Positions 7,117 to 15,246 of a DNA stretch of 22,793 nucleotides are shown in pieces. The stretch spans positions 1 to 22,793 of the forward strand of contig CAZHGD010000123.1 of assembly GCA_964531735.1 (NCBI GenBank). Reading direction: 5' to 3'. The stretch comes from CAZHGD01 sp964531735 (GTDB lineage: Bacteria; Armatimonadota; UBA10988). Made by a program: the position numbers and the translations under genes. Positions within the stretch are counted from its first letter, which is position 1. Each line of letters starts with the position of its first letter. The notes beneath the pieces are model-generated. The model searched no databases and was not told the DNA's origin. It saw nothing but the letters and a program-made list of their open reading frames with translations.

Positions 7117-8103
7117 TCAGTCCAGACACACCCGCTGCCCGAGCCCGCGTTCGCGCGCGCGCTCGTAGACCACGCCCGCCACGCGGACATCATGAGCCCC
7201 CAGGCCGACCAGCACCACCACGATCCGCTCGTCGCGCTGCCGCCGGCCCGGCTCCTGGCCCGCCACGATGGCGCCCAGTTCACCGGCGATGTCCGGCTCC
7301 GACAGTCGCCCGGCGTCGACCAGGTTCTTCAGCTCGCCGCGGTGGGCCGCCTGAGCCCAGCTATCGACGACGATGCGGTCGGCGCCAAGCAACGCCGCAT
7401 CGGCCGCCTGCTGATAGGAACCCATGGCCAGCACGACGGCGCCGGGCGCCAGCCAGTCGGCCTGGAGGAACGGTTCCTTGGCCGTCGTCAGCAACACCAC
7501 GACGTCGGCACCGGCGACCGCCTGCGCCACGGTGTCGGCCGGCTGCACCTCGACGCCGGCCAGCTCGGCCAGGTCGGCGCGGAACGCCTGGCGGCGCTCG
7601 ACCGAAAGGTCAGCCACCGTGTACTCGGCAGCGGGGAACACTTGGTGGAGGCAGTACGCGGCCGTGCGGCCTTGGGCGCCGGCGCCCACCATCGCGATGC
7701 GCCGCACCGGTTGGTTGGCCAGGTACTTGGCCGCCACGGCGGCCGAGGCCCCGGTGCGCCAGTCGGAGATGTAGGTGCCGTCCATGACCGCCAGCGTCGC
7801 GCCGGAGGCCGGTTCGGTCAGGACCACCAGGCTACGGATGTAGGGCCGTCCCTGCGCCGGGTTGGCGGCATAACCACCCACCCATTTCACGCCGCCCACA
7901 TTGGCGCCGACCAGGTACGCCGGCATGGCGTTGGCCCAGGAGTCGAACCCCGAGCGACTCAGGTCGAGGTTGACCTTGGGCGGCATGACCACCCGCCCGC
8001 GGCCCCACTCGGCGAAGACGTCCTCCACCAGGCCCAGGACATCGCTGGGCGGCAGGCACTCCGCCACTTGCCGGCCGGACAGCACGATCGTCTCGTCACC
8101 CAT
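7117..8103 (-). CDS. Ornithine cyclodeaminase / mu-crystallin family protein
   Basis: 328 residues, the usual size for the family, whose members include ornithine cyclodeaminase, ketimine reductase, and alanine, lysine or opine-type dehydrogenases. Visible family features: MPPKVNLDL (Lys43), GVKWVGGYAANP (Lys73), the MDGTYISDWRTGA segment (Arg116, a substrate-binding arginine), the NAD-binding loop VGAGAQGR at 139-146, and the C-terminal helix VAGVVYERARERG. Cytosolic. The start at 8103 has only a weak GGGGA ribosome-binding site, but it lies 32 bp after the DUF4838 gene stop, so translation is probably operonic. Placed between two exported glycan-type proteins it may modify an imine or amino-sugar-derived compound; this is inference. 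Confidence 0.92.
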   Translation of the reverse strand: MGDETIVLSGRQVAECLPPSDVLGLVEDVFAEWGRGRVVMPPKVNLDLSRSGFDSWANAMPAYLVGANVGGVKWVGGYAANPAQGRPYIRSLVVLTEPASGATLAVMDGTYISDWRTGASAAVAAKYLANQPVRRIAMVGAGAQGRTAAYCLHQVFPAAEYTVADLSVERRQAFRADLAELAGVEVQPADTVAQAVAGADVVVLLTTAKEPFLQADWLAPGAVVLAMGSYQQAADAALLGADRIVVDSWAQAAHRGELKNLVDAGRLSEPDIAGELGAIVAGQEPGRRQRDERIVVVLVGLGAHDVRVAGVVYERARERGLGQRVCLD

Positions 8104-8135
8104 CCGTCATCCCCGTCAGTCGCTCCGTCGGCGTG

Positions 8136-10421
8136 TCACGGCTGGCGCACCAGCCAGAATCGGTCGACCCACACGTACTTCACGTTGGCGCCGTTCTTCG
8201 CCGGCGCGGCCCAGAGGTAGACATCGCCATGCAGCTTGGTCGTGCCGATTTTGTAGGTGTGATAGGCACCGTCGGGGATGTCCGCGCACTTGACCGCGAC
8301 GTCGGCCAGCGAGCGGGCATTCTTGGAGTCGTACGCGCCGGCGGTGAACGCCACGCCGTCGTTGCCGGTCTTGTCCACCCGAATCGAGGCGTAGACCTCG
8401 TAGGTCGCGTCGGCTTTGAGCGGCCGGCCCATCAGCGACTGCTGCACGGCCCACTCGTTGGTGTGGCCGACGATCCGGGCGGCCGTCTTGTCCGAGGCCG
8501 CTTCGTCCTTCTCCATGCTGGACAGCGTGCCCTCCAGGTACAGGTTGAAGGTGGCGTCCTGCAGATCGACCCACCGGTCGCGCGGCAAGGTCTCGCAACC
8601 GGGCGGCGGCGGCGACTTGACGCGACCGAGCGCAATGGTGCGCCGCTCGAAGCCGGCCAAGGGTCCGCCCTCGGACACCATGGTGATGCCCGCCGCCTTG
8701 GCGAGGTCGAGGAACGTCTTCGCGTTCTCGACGTAGTCGGCCGGGCCGGGCCAGGTCAGCTTCTCGCGGGCCGCCTGATCTTCCCACTCGTACCGGCGGA
8801 GCGTCCACACGTAGCGCAAGGGCAGCCGCGCCACCTTGACGCGTTGCAGCACCGCCGGATCGTCCTTCGCCGCCGCCTCGGCCTGGTCGAACAGCTGCTC
8901 GGCCTTGGCCATCAGCGGCAGGTTGAGGAACGGCGCCGTCGGCGAGCTGAAACAGGTCAGGTAGGTCTTGGTCGCCTCGGCCTCGTCGCAGATGAGCTTC
9001 AGGTAGGCGCTGATGTGAGGCGCCGCCGCGCCGTAGTAGCCCTGCACGAACTCCTCGATCAGCTTGCGGTCGTCCAGGCTCGGGTTCCACAGCACCTTGG
9101 CCAGCACCCAGGCCTTCAGCTCGGCGAACTCGGCGCCCAGACTGGTGTAGGCGCCCTGCTCGAAGATGCCCTTGACGCCGTGCTCGACAAAGAACCGCGC
9201 GTTCGGGCCGAGCACCCGCACGTTCGGATGCGGCTGGATGTAGTGCGCGAAGTTCGTGGTGTAGTCCCAGATGTACAGCCGCCCGCAGATCTTCGACCAG
9301 CCGCGGATATCGTCGGCGAAGGCCTTGTTGCTCGGCGCGGTGAGCGGCTGCGCGAAGTCGCACTCGATGCTGCACAGCCGGATGATCACGTTCGGCAGCG
9401 GCCGCACCTGCAGCGGCGGCTTGCGCGTGTACTGGTAGGCCAGCGTGTCGATGGCCACATCGGGGTAGTCCTTGGCCACCGCCGCCGCCACGTGGTTCAC
9501 CAGATGGAGCAGCGGACCCATCGGCGAGCCCTCGGCCTCCTCCAGCTTCTTGCAGTTGGCGCACAGGCAGTGGTTGTCGCAGTCGTTCTGCGAGACCGAG
9601 ACGATGTTCGCCTTCGGGTTGGCGCGCAGGTACTCGAGCACCTTGGCGGTGATGAACTTCTTCACCTCTTCGTTGGTCACGCAGAGCTGCGCGTAGCCGT
9701 CCAGCCGCTTGCCGTCGCGCTCGCTGAACCACTCGGGATGGTCCTTGAAGTACTTCTCCGGCGGCACCATCGGCGCGAACGTGTGGACGAACGACGGCCC
9801 GCCGTAGACCACCTTGCCGCCGCGCTGGTCGTCCAGCCGCGTGTGCGCGCCGTTGGACTTGTTCCGCGCGGCCCAGTCGGCATCGAAAGCGTCGCTCCAG
9901 AACGTCTCGCGGTACTCCAGCGGCGGCACGTAGCGCACCTGCTGGTCGGGCACCACCAGGTCGGGCCGCTGCGGGATGGTGCTGACCTTGGAACTCCACC
10001 AACGGCAGCCGACGACGTCCTCGAGGAACTGGTAGACCGCATAGAGCGTGCCGCGCGGGCGGTCACCCGCCAGGACCAGCTTGTTGCCACGCGTGAGGAT
10101 GACCAGGCCGTCGGGCTTCAGACCAGCCAGGTTGAGGTCGGGCGCCACCTGGCTGGCGGCCTGACCCGGACCCACCAGCACCGCGGGCCCGCCGGGCGCT
10201 GTAGTGGCCGTCTGCACCTCGAAGGTGGCGCCGGTGACCTGCTTCAGCAGGCTCACCAGCTCGGTGGCGGCGTGCCGCTCGACGACCGTCGCCGCCGGGT
10301 CGATCACCACCGGGCACTCGGCACGGCCGCCGCCGGCGAGCTTCAGCGGCGCCCCGCACACCCCGGTCGTCGGGGCCAGCATCACGGCGCCGGTCAGAAC
10401 GGACAGCATGAGACGCGTCAT
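8136..10421 (-). CDS. Exported DUF4838 / alpha-glucuronidase-like N-domain protein
   Basis: 761 residues with a signal peptide (about 1-24, cleavage near VCGA). Residues about 35-160 match the GH67-N-terminal-like/GH20-b-like fold found before DUF4838: ATELVSLLKQVTG, GTLYAVYQFLEDVVGCRWW. Residues about 165-560 are the DUF4838 TIM-barrel-like region, with QNDCDNHCLCANCKKLEEAEGS; the cysteine cluster Cys281, 285, 287, 290 is characteristic and may bind metal. The C-terminal 140 residues look like a beta-sandwich carbohydrate-binding module. The start at 10421 follows GGAGG; the frame is open to 10910 but upstream sequence shadows the cyclase gene. It is the first gene of the 10421-3977 unit. 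DUF4838 proteins are assumed to act on glycans, but the reaction is unestablished. Confidence 0.92.
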   Translation of the reverse strand: MTRLMLSVLTGAVMLAPTTGVCGAPLKLAGGGRAECPVVIDPAATVVERHAATELVSLLKQVTGATFEVQTATTAPGGPAVLVGPGQAASQVAPDLNLAGLKPDGLVILTRGNKLVLAGDRPRGTLYAVYQFLEDVVGCRWWSSKVSTIPQRPDLVVPDQQVRYVPPLEYRETFWSDAFDADWAARNKSNGAHTRLDDQRGGKVVYGGPSFVHTFAPMVPPEKYFKDHPEWFSERDGKRLDGYAQLCVTNEEVKKFITAKVLEYLRANPKANIVSVSQNDCDNHCLCANCKKLEEAEGSPMGPLLHLVNHVAAAVAKDYPDVAIDTLAYQYTRKPPLQVRPLPNVIIRLCSIECDFAQPLTAPSNKAFADDIRGWSKICGRLYIWDYTTNFAHYIQPHPNVRVLGPNARFFVEHGVKGIFEQGAYTSLGAEFAELKAWVLAKVLWNPSLDDRKLIEEFVQGYYGAAAPHISAYLKLICDEAEATKTYLTCFSSPTAPFLNLPLMAKAEQLFDQAEAAAKDDPAVLQRVKVARLPLRYVWTLRRYEWEDQAAREKLTWPGPADYVENAKTFLDLAKAAGITMVSEGGPLAGFERRTIALGRVKSPPPPGCETLPRDRWVDLQDATFNLYLEGTLSSMEKDEAASDKTAARIVGHTNEWAVQQSLMGRPLKADATYEVYASIRVDKTGNDGVAFTAGAYDSKNARSLADVAVKCADIPDGAYHTYKIGTTKLHGDVYLWAAPAKNGANVKYVWVDRFWLVRQP

Positions 10422-10478
10422 GGCTTGGTCCTCCACCGCCGGCCACCGCCCGAGCGGGCCGGTCTGCTCACGCGGCGC

Positions 10479-10507
10479 AGTGTGGCAGAAGCGCCGATGC
10501 GCGTCAA
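10479..10507 (-). promoter_or_regulatory. Sigma-70-like promoter for the DUF4838 operon
   Basis: On the minus strand: -35 TTGACG (10502-10507), 17-bp spacer, -10 CACACT (10479-10484), predicting a start near 10472 and a leader of about 50 nt. It lies entirely in the 101-bp gap after the cyclase-STAND gene. The -35 matches consensus at five of six positions and the -10 at three of six, with the same ACACT ending as the caspase promoter candidate. Confidence 0.4.
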
Positions 10508-10522
10508 CGGCGGCGCCGGCGC

Positions 10523-13474
10523 TCAACCCAGCAGGCGCAGCAGTTCGGCCTCGCTCAACGCGGCGCCGGTCTCGGCCTCGGCCGACCAGGCCACCTCGCC
10601 CAGGTCGGCCCGTAGCGGCGCCAGCGCGGTGGCCAGGTCGGCCTCCTGCGTCGTGGTGCGCGGCAGCCCCAGCTCGGCGCGTAGCTGGTCGGCCGCGCCG
10701 AGCAGTTGCGCCGCCACACCCGGCGGGCTCAGGCCGGCCAGCGCCTCCCACAGCTCGGCGTAGCCCGGGCGGTCGGACAGCGCCAGGCGCAGCTCCAGCG
10801 CGGCCCGGTAATGGTCGCGCGCACACTCGCTCCGCCCCTCGCGCCGCGCCAGACTGCCCAGGTTGCGCAGACAGTAGGCGGTCATCCGGCGACTGTCGCA
10901 CTCGCGGCACAGCGCCAGACAGGCTTCGAGCCGTGCGCGTGCGTCACCATAGCAGCCCGCATCGGTGCAGATGGCCCCCAGGTTGAGCAGGAACACCGTG
11001 GCCGCGGCGCGATCACCCAGGTCCTCGCTGATCCGCAGCCCCTCTTCGTAGTACGCGCGCGCCGCCTGGTCGTCGCCGCCCGCGCGGACCGTCACGCCCA
11101 GGTTGGCCAGGGCGAACACCAGCCCGCGGCGGTCGTCCAGCCCGCGCTGGACCGCCAGGCTCTCCTCGTGCAGCCGGCGTGACTCGGCCAGGTCGCCGCC
11201 GGCCTCGGCCACGTTGCCCAGGCCGCTCAGGCACCAGGCCACGCCGGTGCGGTCCTCGCGCTCGCGCATCAGCGCCAGGGCCTCGGTGAGCAACTCGCGC
11301 GCCGCGGTCTGGTCGCCTTGCAGGGCGCGCAGGTTGCCGAGGCTCTGCAGACTGACGGCCAGCCCCTCGGGGTCGTCGAGGTGGCGTTGCTCAGCGACGG
11401 CTTCGGCGATCAGCTCGGCCGCCGTCGGCAGGTCGTCGCGGCGTTGCGCCACCCGGCCCAGGTTGTGCAACACGCGGCAGCGCGCGCCGCGGTCGCCGAC
11501 GGCGGCCCAGACGGCCAGCGCCTCGCGGTTCCACGACTCGGCGGCGGCGAGGTCGCCCAGGTGCATGCTCAGCAGGCCGGCCCCTTGCAGCGCCAGGCCT
11601 CGTTCGGGCGACGGGACCGCCGCGGCCTGACCCAGGGCCTGCGTGAGGTGCTGCAGGCCCTCCTGCCAGGCCCCACGCCGGTCCCAGTGCCAGTAGAGCA
11701 GGCCGGCCAGGCGGAGCCCGTCGGCCGCCAGCTCGGGCATCGCGGCGCACCAGTCGAGCGCCGACCGCAGGTTCTCCTCGTCGGTGGCCAGGCGGGCACT
11801 CCAGGCCGCCGCCTCGGGCCCCTGGCGCGCGGCGTGCGCCTGGGCCGCCAGGTCGCGCACCCAGGCCAGGTGCCGGCCGCGCACGCGCGCCGCGTCCTCG
11901 GCCGATAGCCGCTCGGCCGCATATTGGCGCACGGTCTCCAACATGCGGAAGCGGTCGGTGTCCTCGTCGTAGACAACCAGCGACTTGTCCACCAGGCTGG
12001 TGAGATGGTCGAGCACCTCCCAGTCGGCCAAGACGTCACCACAGACCTCTTCGGCCGCCGCCAGGCACCAGCCGCCGTAGCACACGCTGAGCGCCAGCAG
12101 CACCTCGCGCTCGACCTCCTGGAGCAGGTCGTAGCTCCAGTCGACCGCCGCCTGCAGCGTGCGCTGCCGCGGCAGCGCCGTGCGACTGCCGCCGGTGAGC
12201 AGCTTGAACCGCTGGTCGAGCCGCTCGGCAATCCGCTCCGGCGGCATCGACCGCACCCGCGCGGCGGCCAGCTCGATGGCCAGCGGCAGGCCGTCCAGAC
12301 GCCGGCAGATCTCGGTCACGGCGGCGGCGTTCTGCTCGGTCAGCTCGAAGCCCGAGGCTACCGCGGCGGCCCGGTCGACAAACAGCCGGACCGCCTCGAC
12401 CTGCGCCAGCCCGCCCAGATCCGCCACGGCCTCGGGCAGTTGCAGCGAGCGCAAGCGGTAGACCACCTCGCCGCCGATCCCGAGGGCCTCGCGGCTGGTG
12501 GCGATGATGGTCACCTGTGGGCACTGCGCCAGTACGGTTTCGACCAGCTCGCAAGCCGCGTCGAGCAGATGCTCGCAGTTGTCCAGCACCAGCAACAGGC
12601 GGCGCTGGCGCAAGTGATCGAGCAGCGCGTCGCGGAAACTGCCGCTGGACGGCGGGCGCGCGTCGAGTGCGGCGGCCACGGTCTGGGTCAGCAAGGCGGG
12701 GTCGGTCAGCGGCGCCAGCTCCACCAGGCAGGCGCCGTCCATCTCGGCCGAGACCAGTTCGGCCGCGGCGTGGATGGCCAGCCGCGTCTTGCCGCAGCCG
12801 CCGATGCCGGTGATGGTCAGCAGACGGTGGTTGGCCACGCGTTCGCGCACCTCGGCCAGTTCGGCTTCGCGGCCGATGAACGCGCTGACCTGTAGCGGCA
12901 GGTTGTGCCGCAGCGCCTGTAGCGAGCGCAACGGCGGTAGCTCGGCCGCCAGGCGCGGGTGGACGAGTTGGCTGATGGCCTCGGGCCGAGCCAGATCGCG
13001 CAGCCGGTGCTCGCCGAGACTGACCAGCCGGCAGTCGCTCGGCAGGTTGTGCTCCACCAGCGGCACCACCGCGCCGGACACGAGGATCTGCCCACCGTGT
13101 CCCGTGCCGAGGATGCGGGCGAGACGATTGAGCGGCGCGCCCCAGTAGTCGCCGTCGCGCGCGGTGACCGGCCCGCAATGCACCGCCATGCGCACCTTCG
13201 GCTGCAACTCGGGCGGCCAGGTGCCGTCCTGCAGCGCCAACTGCCCGGCCAACGCGGCGGCCACGGCGTCGGCCGGACTGGCGAAGGCGGCGCAGCAGGC
13301 GTCACCGACCATCTTGAACACCTGCCCACGGTGCGTGACCACCGCCTCGGTGAGCAGCGCATCATGGTCGGCGATGACCTGCGCCATGCGCGTGCCGTGG
13401 TCTTCCCACAGCCGCGTCGAACCCTCGATGTCGGTGAACAGGAAGGTGACGGTGGTGGTGGCGGAGGTGGGCAT
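10523..13474 (-). CDS. Class III nucleotide cyclase - STAND (NB-ARC-type) ATPase - TPR regulator
   Basis: 983 residues from the ATG at 13474. Residues 8-170 are a class III adenylate/guanylate cyclase domain: FLFTDIEGSTRLWE (metal Asp15), FKMVGDACCAAF (Lys54, metal Asp58), GDYWGAPLNRLAR (Asp109; Asn116 and Arg120 in the N-x3-R transition-state motif), GQILVS. All key residues are present, so it is probably active. FIGREAEL (199-206) opens a STAND NTPase: P-loop GIGGCGKT (223-230), Walker B LLLVLD (293-298), TSRE (327-330), GLPLAIE (395-401). From about 560 to 940 there are tetratricopeptide-like repeats with regular LGNL/LGRV motifs. No LuxR helix-turn-helix follows, although many relatives have one. 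It is an ATP-gated cytosolic sensor whose ligand is unknown. The start has only a poor ribosome-binding site. Confidence 0.92.
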   Translation of the reverse strand: MPTSATTTVTFLFTDIEGSTRLWEDHGTRMAQVIADHDALLTEAVVTHRGQVFKMVGDACCAAFASPADAVAAALAGQLALQDGTWPPELQPKVRMAVHCGPVTARDGDYWGAPLNRLARILGTGHGGQILVSGAVVPLVEHNLPSDCRLVSLGEHRLRDLARPEAISQLVHPRLAAELPPLRSLQALRHNLPLQVSAFIGREAELAEVRERVANHRLLTITGIGGCGKTRLAIHAAAELVSAEMDGACLVELAPLTDPALLTQTVAAALDARPPSSGSFRDALLDHLRQRRLLLVLDNCEHLLDAACELVETVLAQCPQVTIIATSREALGIGGEVVYRLRSLQLPEAVADLGGLAQVEAVRLFVDRAAAVASGFELTEQNAAAVTEICRRLDGLPLAIELAAARVRSMPPERIAERLDQRFKLLTGGSRTALPRQRTLQAAVDWSYDLLQEVEREVLLALSVCYGGWCLAAAEEVCGDVLADWEVLDHLTSLVDKSLVVYDEDTDRFRMLETVRQYAAERLSAEDAARVRGRHLAWVRDLAAQAHAARQGPEAAAWSARLATDEENLRSALDWCAAMPELAADGLRLAGLLYWHWDRRGAWQEGLQHLTQALGQAAAVPSPERGLALQGAGLLSMHLGDLAAAESWNREALAVWAAVGDRGARCRVLHNLGRVAQRRDDLPTAAELIAEAVAEQRHLDDPEGLAVSLQSLGNLRALQGDQTAARELLTEALALMREREDRTGVAWCLSGLGNVAEAGGDLAESRRLHEESLAVQRGLDDRRGLVFALANLGVTVRAGGDDQAARAYYEEGLRISEDLGDRAAATVFLLNLGAICTDAGCYGDARARLEACLALCRECDSRRMTAYCLRNLGSLARREGRSECARDHYRAALELRLALSDRPGYAELWEALAGLSPPGVAAQLLGAADQLRAELGLPRTTTQEADLATALAPLRADLGEVAWSAEAETGAALSEAELLRLLG

Positions 13475-13540
13475 GGGCTGAGGACACGGTTGGCCGCGCG
13501 GGGCGCGGGACCTCCTGGCGGCTACGCCGCTGCGCCGGAG

Positions 13541-13586
13541 CCCGGTGCCACAGGTGGCTTGCCCACCAGTGCGTTGCCGAGCCGCC
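13541..13586 (-). repeat. Palindromic intergenic repeat, copy A1
   Basis: 46-bp unit read on the minus strand, identical at 43 of 46 positions to the unit at 16431-16476. The core is CACTGGTGG-GCAAG-CCACC(T/A)GTG, a stem-loop. It lies downstream of the caspase-fusion gene and upstream of the cyclase gene. Confidence 0.75.
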
Positions 13587-13590
13587 CCAG

Positions 13591-13621
13591 CACTGGCGGC
13601 CAAGCCGTCAGTGGCACCCGG
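13591..13621 (+). repeat. Palindromic intergenic repeat, copy A2 (partial, inverted to A1)
   Basis: The first 30 bp match the core of the 16446-16476 segment at 26 of 30 positions, on the opposite strand from A1 and only 4 bp away. A1 and A2 together make a larger inverted repeat able to form a long structure, which could also act as a terminator for the caspase-fusion gene. Confidence 0.6.
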
Positions 13622-13645
13622 CGCGGCCGGGCTACGGCGGACGGC
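13621..13645 (+). repeat. 25-bp direct repeat, left copy (flanks the caspase gene)
   Basis: Matches 15259-15283 at 23 of 25 positions, in direct orientation. The two copies lie just outside the 3' and 5' ends of the caspase-fusion gene. They could be related intergenic repeat debris or a scar of gene gain. Confidence 0.5.
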
Positions 13646-13667
13646 GGCGGCCGACCGTCTCGACTGG

Positions 13668-15170
13668 CTACTTCGCCGCCGCCTCAGCCGCCGGCAGCAG
13701 CCAGATGTTGCGATAGGCGATGGCCGTGTTCTTGTAGCACTGGAGAACCAGCGGCGCCGCCGTGGCGGGCGCCTTGACCATGGCACCGTAGGTGTTGCGC
13801 AACTCGATACGGTCATGGATGAGCTTGCCGTTCAGCCACGCCGTCAGCGTGCCAGCTTGCTCGATCTGNNNNNNNNNNNNNNNNNNNNNNNNNNNNNNNN
13901 NNNNNNNNNNNNNNNNNNNNNNNNNNNNNNNNNNNNNNNNNNNNNNNNNNNNNNNNNNNNNNNNNNNNCCGTCCTGCACGAGCCATGGACACGGCGCGTC
14001 GCTGTTGCTCCGTCGCCACGCACTCGTGTCCTGGCCCGCAAACAGCACCACGGCACCGGTCGGCGATTCGGCGCCAAGGCCGATGCGAACCACGGCCGGC
14101 GCAGGCGCCTGCCCCGGCTCCTCGATGATATACACCGTCCCCTCGCGCCGCACCGTCAGGTTGTGTGCCGCCAGCAGCGCCTTCAGCGTCGTCGACAGCG
14201 ACAGGTTCTCCAGTCGCCCGGTCACCTTCGCGTCCGGGTTGACCCCCTTGCCCAGCACCACCTGCACGCCGTACTGCTGCGCCAACTGGTCCACCACCCG
14301 CGCCAGCGTCTCGTTCTGGAAGCTCACGCTGACCAGCGGCTCCGCGGGTGGTACCAGCAGAACCATATCGCCGCCCTCGGCGTTCAGCAGCTTCGGTGTC
14401 TGGGTCCGCTTCGCCCGCGCCGCCCAGAGGCTGACCTGCTGCTGGACGTACGCGGCCAGCCCGCTCAGCGTCACCCGGCCGTCCTTGGCCGCCTGGCCCG
14501 CCAGCCCCTTGGCCAGGTACAGCGTGAACACGCCGTGCCCGGCCTCCGGGTCCTCCCAAGCGCGCTCACCCGCGTCGCAGGCCAGCAGCGTCGCCACCAC
14601 GCGTGGCCGGGGCACGGTGGCCACGGCCTTGAACATCGGCTGCAGACCGCGCGCCAGGCCGTCCGACAGCTTGGCGTCGGCATCGCCGCGGCCCTTCTGC
14701 GGGTCGTTGCGGCAGGCGTCCAGGATGAATAGCACCTCGCTGGCCTGGAGCCCGTCCAGCGCCTTGTTGACCAGTCGCATCGGCAGGCTCATGTCCTGCA
14801 CCAGGTCGACCTGCGCATCGACCGTCAGCAGGTAGTGCTCGCCCTCCTGCTCGATGCCGTGACCCGCGAAGTAGAACACCAGCTTGTCGCCGGTCACCGC
14901 CCGCTGCCGCGCGTTCTGCAGCGCGCGCAACAGGTTGCCGCGGGTCGGCCGCCGGGCGCCGTCGGTCTCGTCGCTGGTCAGCAGCGTCACGTTCTGCCGC
15001 GGCACGCCGGAGCCGCGGAAGGCCTGCGCCACCGACTTGGCGTCGGCGTTGGCGTACTTCAGCGACGAGATGCGCTCATCGTCGTACTTCTCCACGCCGG
15101 CGGTGATGACGTAGGTCTCGGCCTGGGCCAGTGAGACGGTCAGGCAGCAGACGAGTAGCAGGTGGCGCAT
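13668..15170 (-). CDS. Exported caspase-like (C14) - STN - DUF1080 fusion protein, interrupted by assembly gap
   Basis: The start is set at ATG 15170: a signal peptide MRHLLLVCCLTVSLAQA follows directly, GGGGAG precedes it, and a promoter candidate ends just upstream of the alternative ATGs at 15197 and 15203. Residues about 18-275 are a caspase-like peptidase domain: YVITAGVEKY, FYFAGHG (His104) and FILDACRND (Cys153), the catalytic dyad. Residues about 278-351 resemble a secretin/TonB short N-terminal (STN) domain: VSVSFQNETLARVVDQLA, GVQVVLG, LSTTLKALLAAHNL, GTVYIIEEP. From 374 a DUF1080 domain begins (VVLFAGQDTSAWR, PWLVQD) and resumes after the gap with LTAWLNGKLIHDRIEL and APLVLQCYKN..YRNIWLLPA. 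DUF1080 members include 3-keto-disaccharide hydrolases. The reading frame across the gap is not established. The protein is exported, so any proteolysis would be periplasmic or extracellular. Confidence 0.88.
   Translation of the reverse strand: MRHLLLVCCLTVSLAQAETYVITAGVEKYDDERISSLKYANADAKSVAQAFRGSGVPRQNVTLLTSDETDGARRPTRGNLLRALQNARQRAVTGDKLVFYFAGHGIEQEGEHYLLTVDAQVDLVQDMSLPMRLVNKALDGLQASEVLFILDACRNDPQKGRGDADAKLSDGLARGLQPMFKAVATVPRPRVVATLLACDAGERAWEDPEAGHGVFTLYLAKGLAGQAAKDGRVTLSGLAAYVQQQVSLWAARAKRTQTPKLLNAEGGDMVLLVPPAEPLVSVSFQNETLARVVDQLAQQYGVQVVLGKGVNPDAKVTGRLENLSLSTTLKALLAAHNLTVRREGTVYIIEEPGQAPAPAVVRIGLGAESPTGAVVLFAGQDTSAWRRSNSDAPCPWLVQDXXXXXXXXXXXXXXXXXXXXXXXXXXXXXXXXXXQIEQAGTLTAWLNGKLIHDRIELRNTYGAMVKAPATAAPLVLQCYKNTAIAYRNIWLLPAAEAAAK
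13869..13968. other. Assembly gap (100 N)
   Basis: Exactly 100 unknown bases, the usual placeholder for an unsized scaffold gap. It falls inside the DUF1080 domain of the caspase fusion. Only about 93 DUF1080 residues are visible, whereas the family usually needs roughly 180-200, so the true gap is probably nearer 300 bp. Confidence 0.95.
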
Positions 15171-15208
15171 GGCGCAACTCCCCAACAGCACAGCCATCGA
15201 CATGAGCG

Positions 15209-15237
15209 AGTGTAGTCGGCCGCCCGGTGCGGTGCAA
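15209..15237 (-). promoter_or_regulatory. Sigma-70-like promoter for the caspase-fusion gene
   Basis: On the minus strand: -35 TTGCAC (15232-15237), 17-bp spacer, -10 TACACT (15209-15214), predicting transcription from about 15202 and a leader of about 31 nt to ATG 15170. This favours 15170 over the ATGs at 15197 and 15203. Confidence 0.4.
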
Positions 15238-15246
15238 GTCAGGCCC

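Noticed and set aside
4852..8220. A 1122-codon open frame on the plus strand
   Set aside because: It runs antisense through three well-supported genes; its translation is rich in Arg, Gln, Val and His with no domain. It is open because the opposite strand uses G or C in third positions.
8133..10763. An 876-codon open frame on the plus strand
   Set aside because: Antisense shadow of the DUF4838 gene, low-complexity composition, no recognisable motif.
13475..13816. N-terminal extension of the cyclase-STAND protein
   Set aside because: The extra 114 residues are Arg/Ser-rich, run through the palindromic repeats and overlap the caspase-fusion gene's 3' end.
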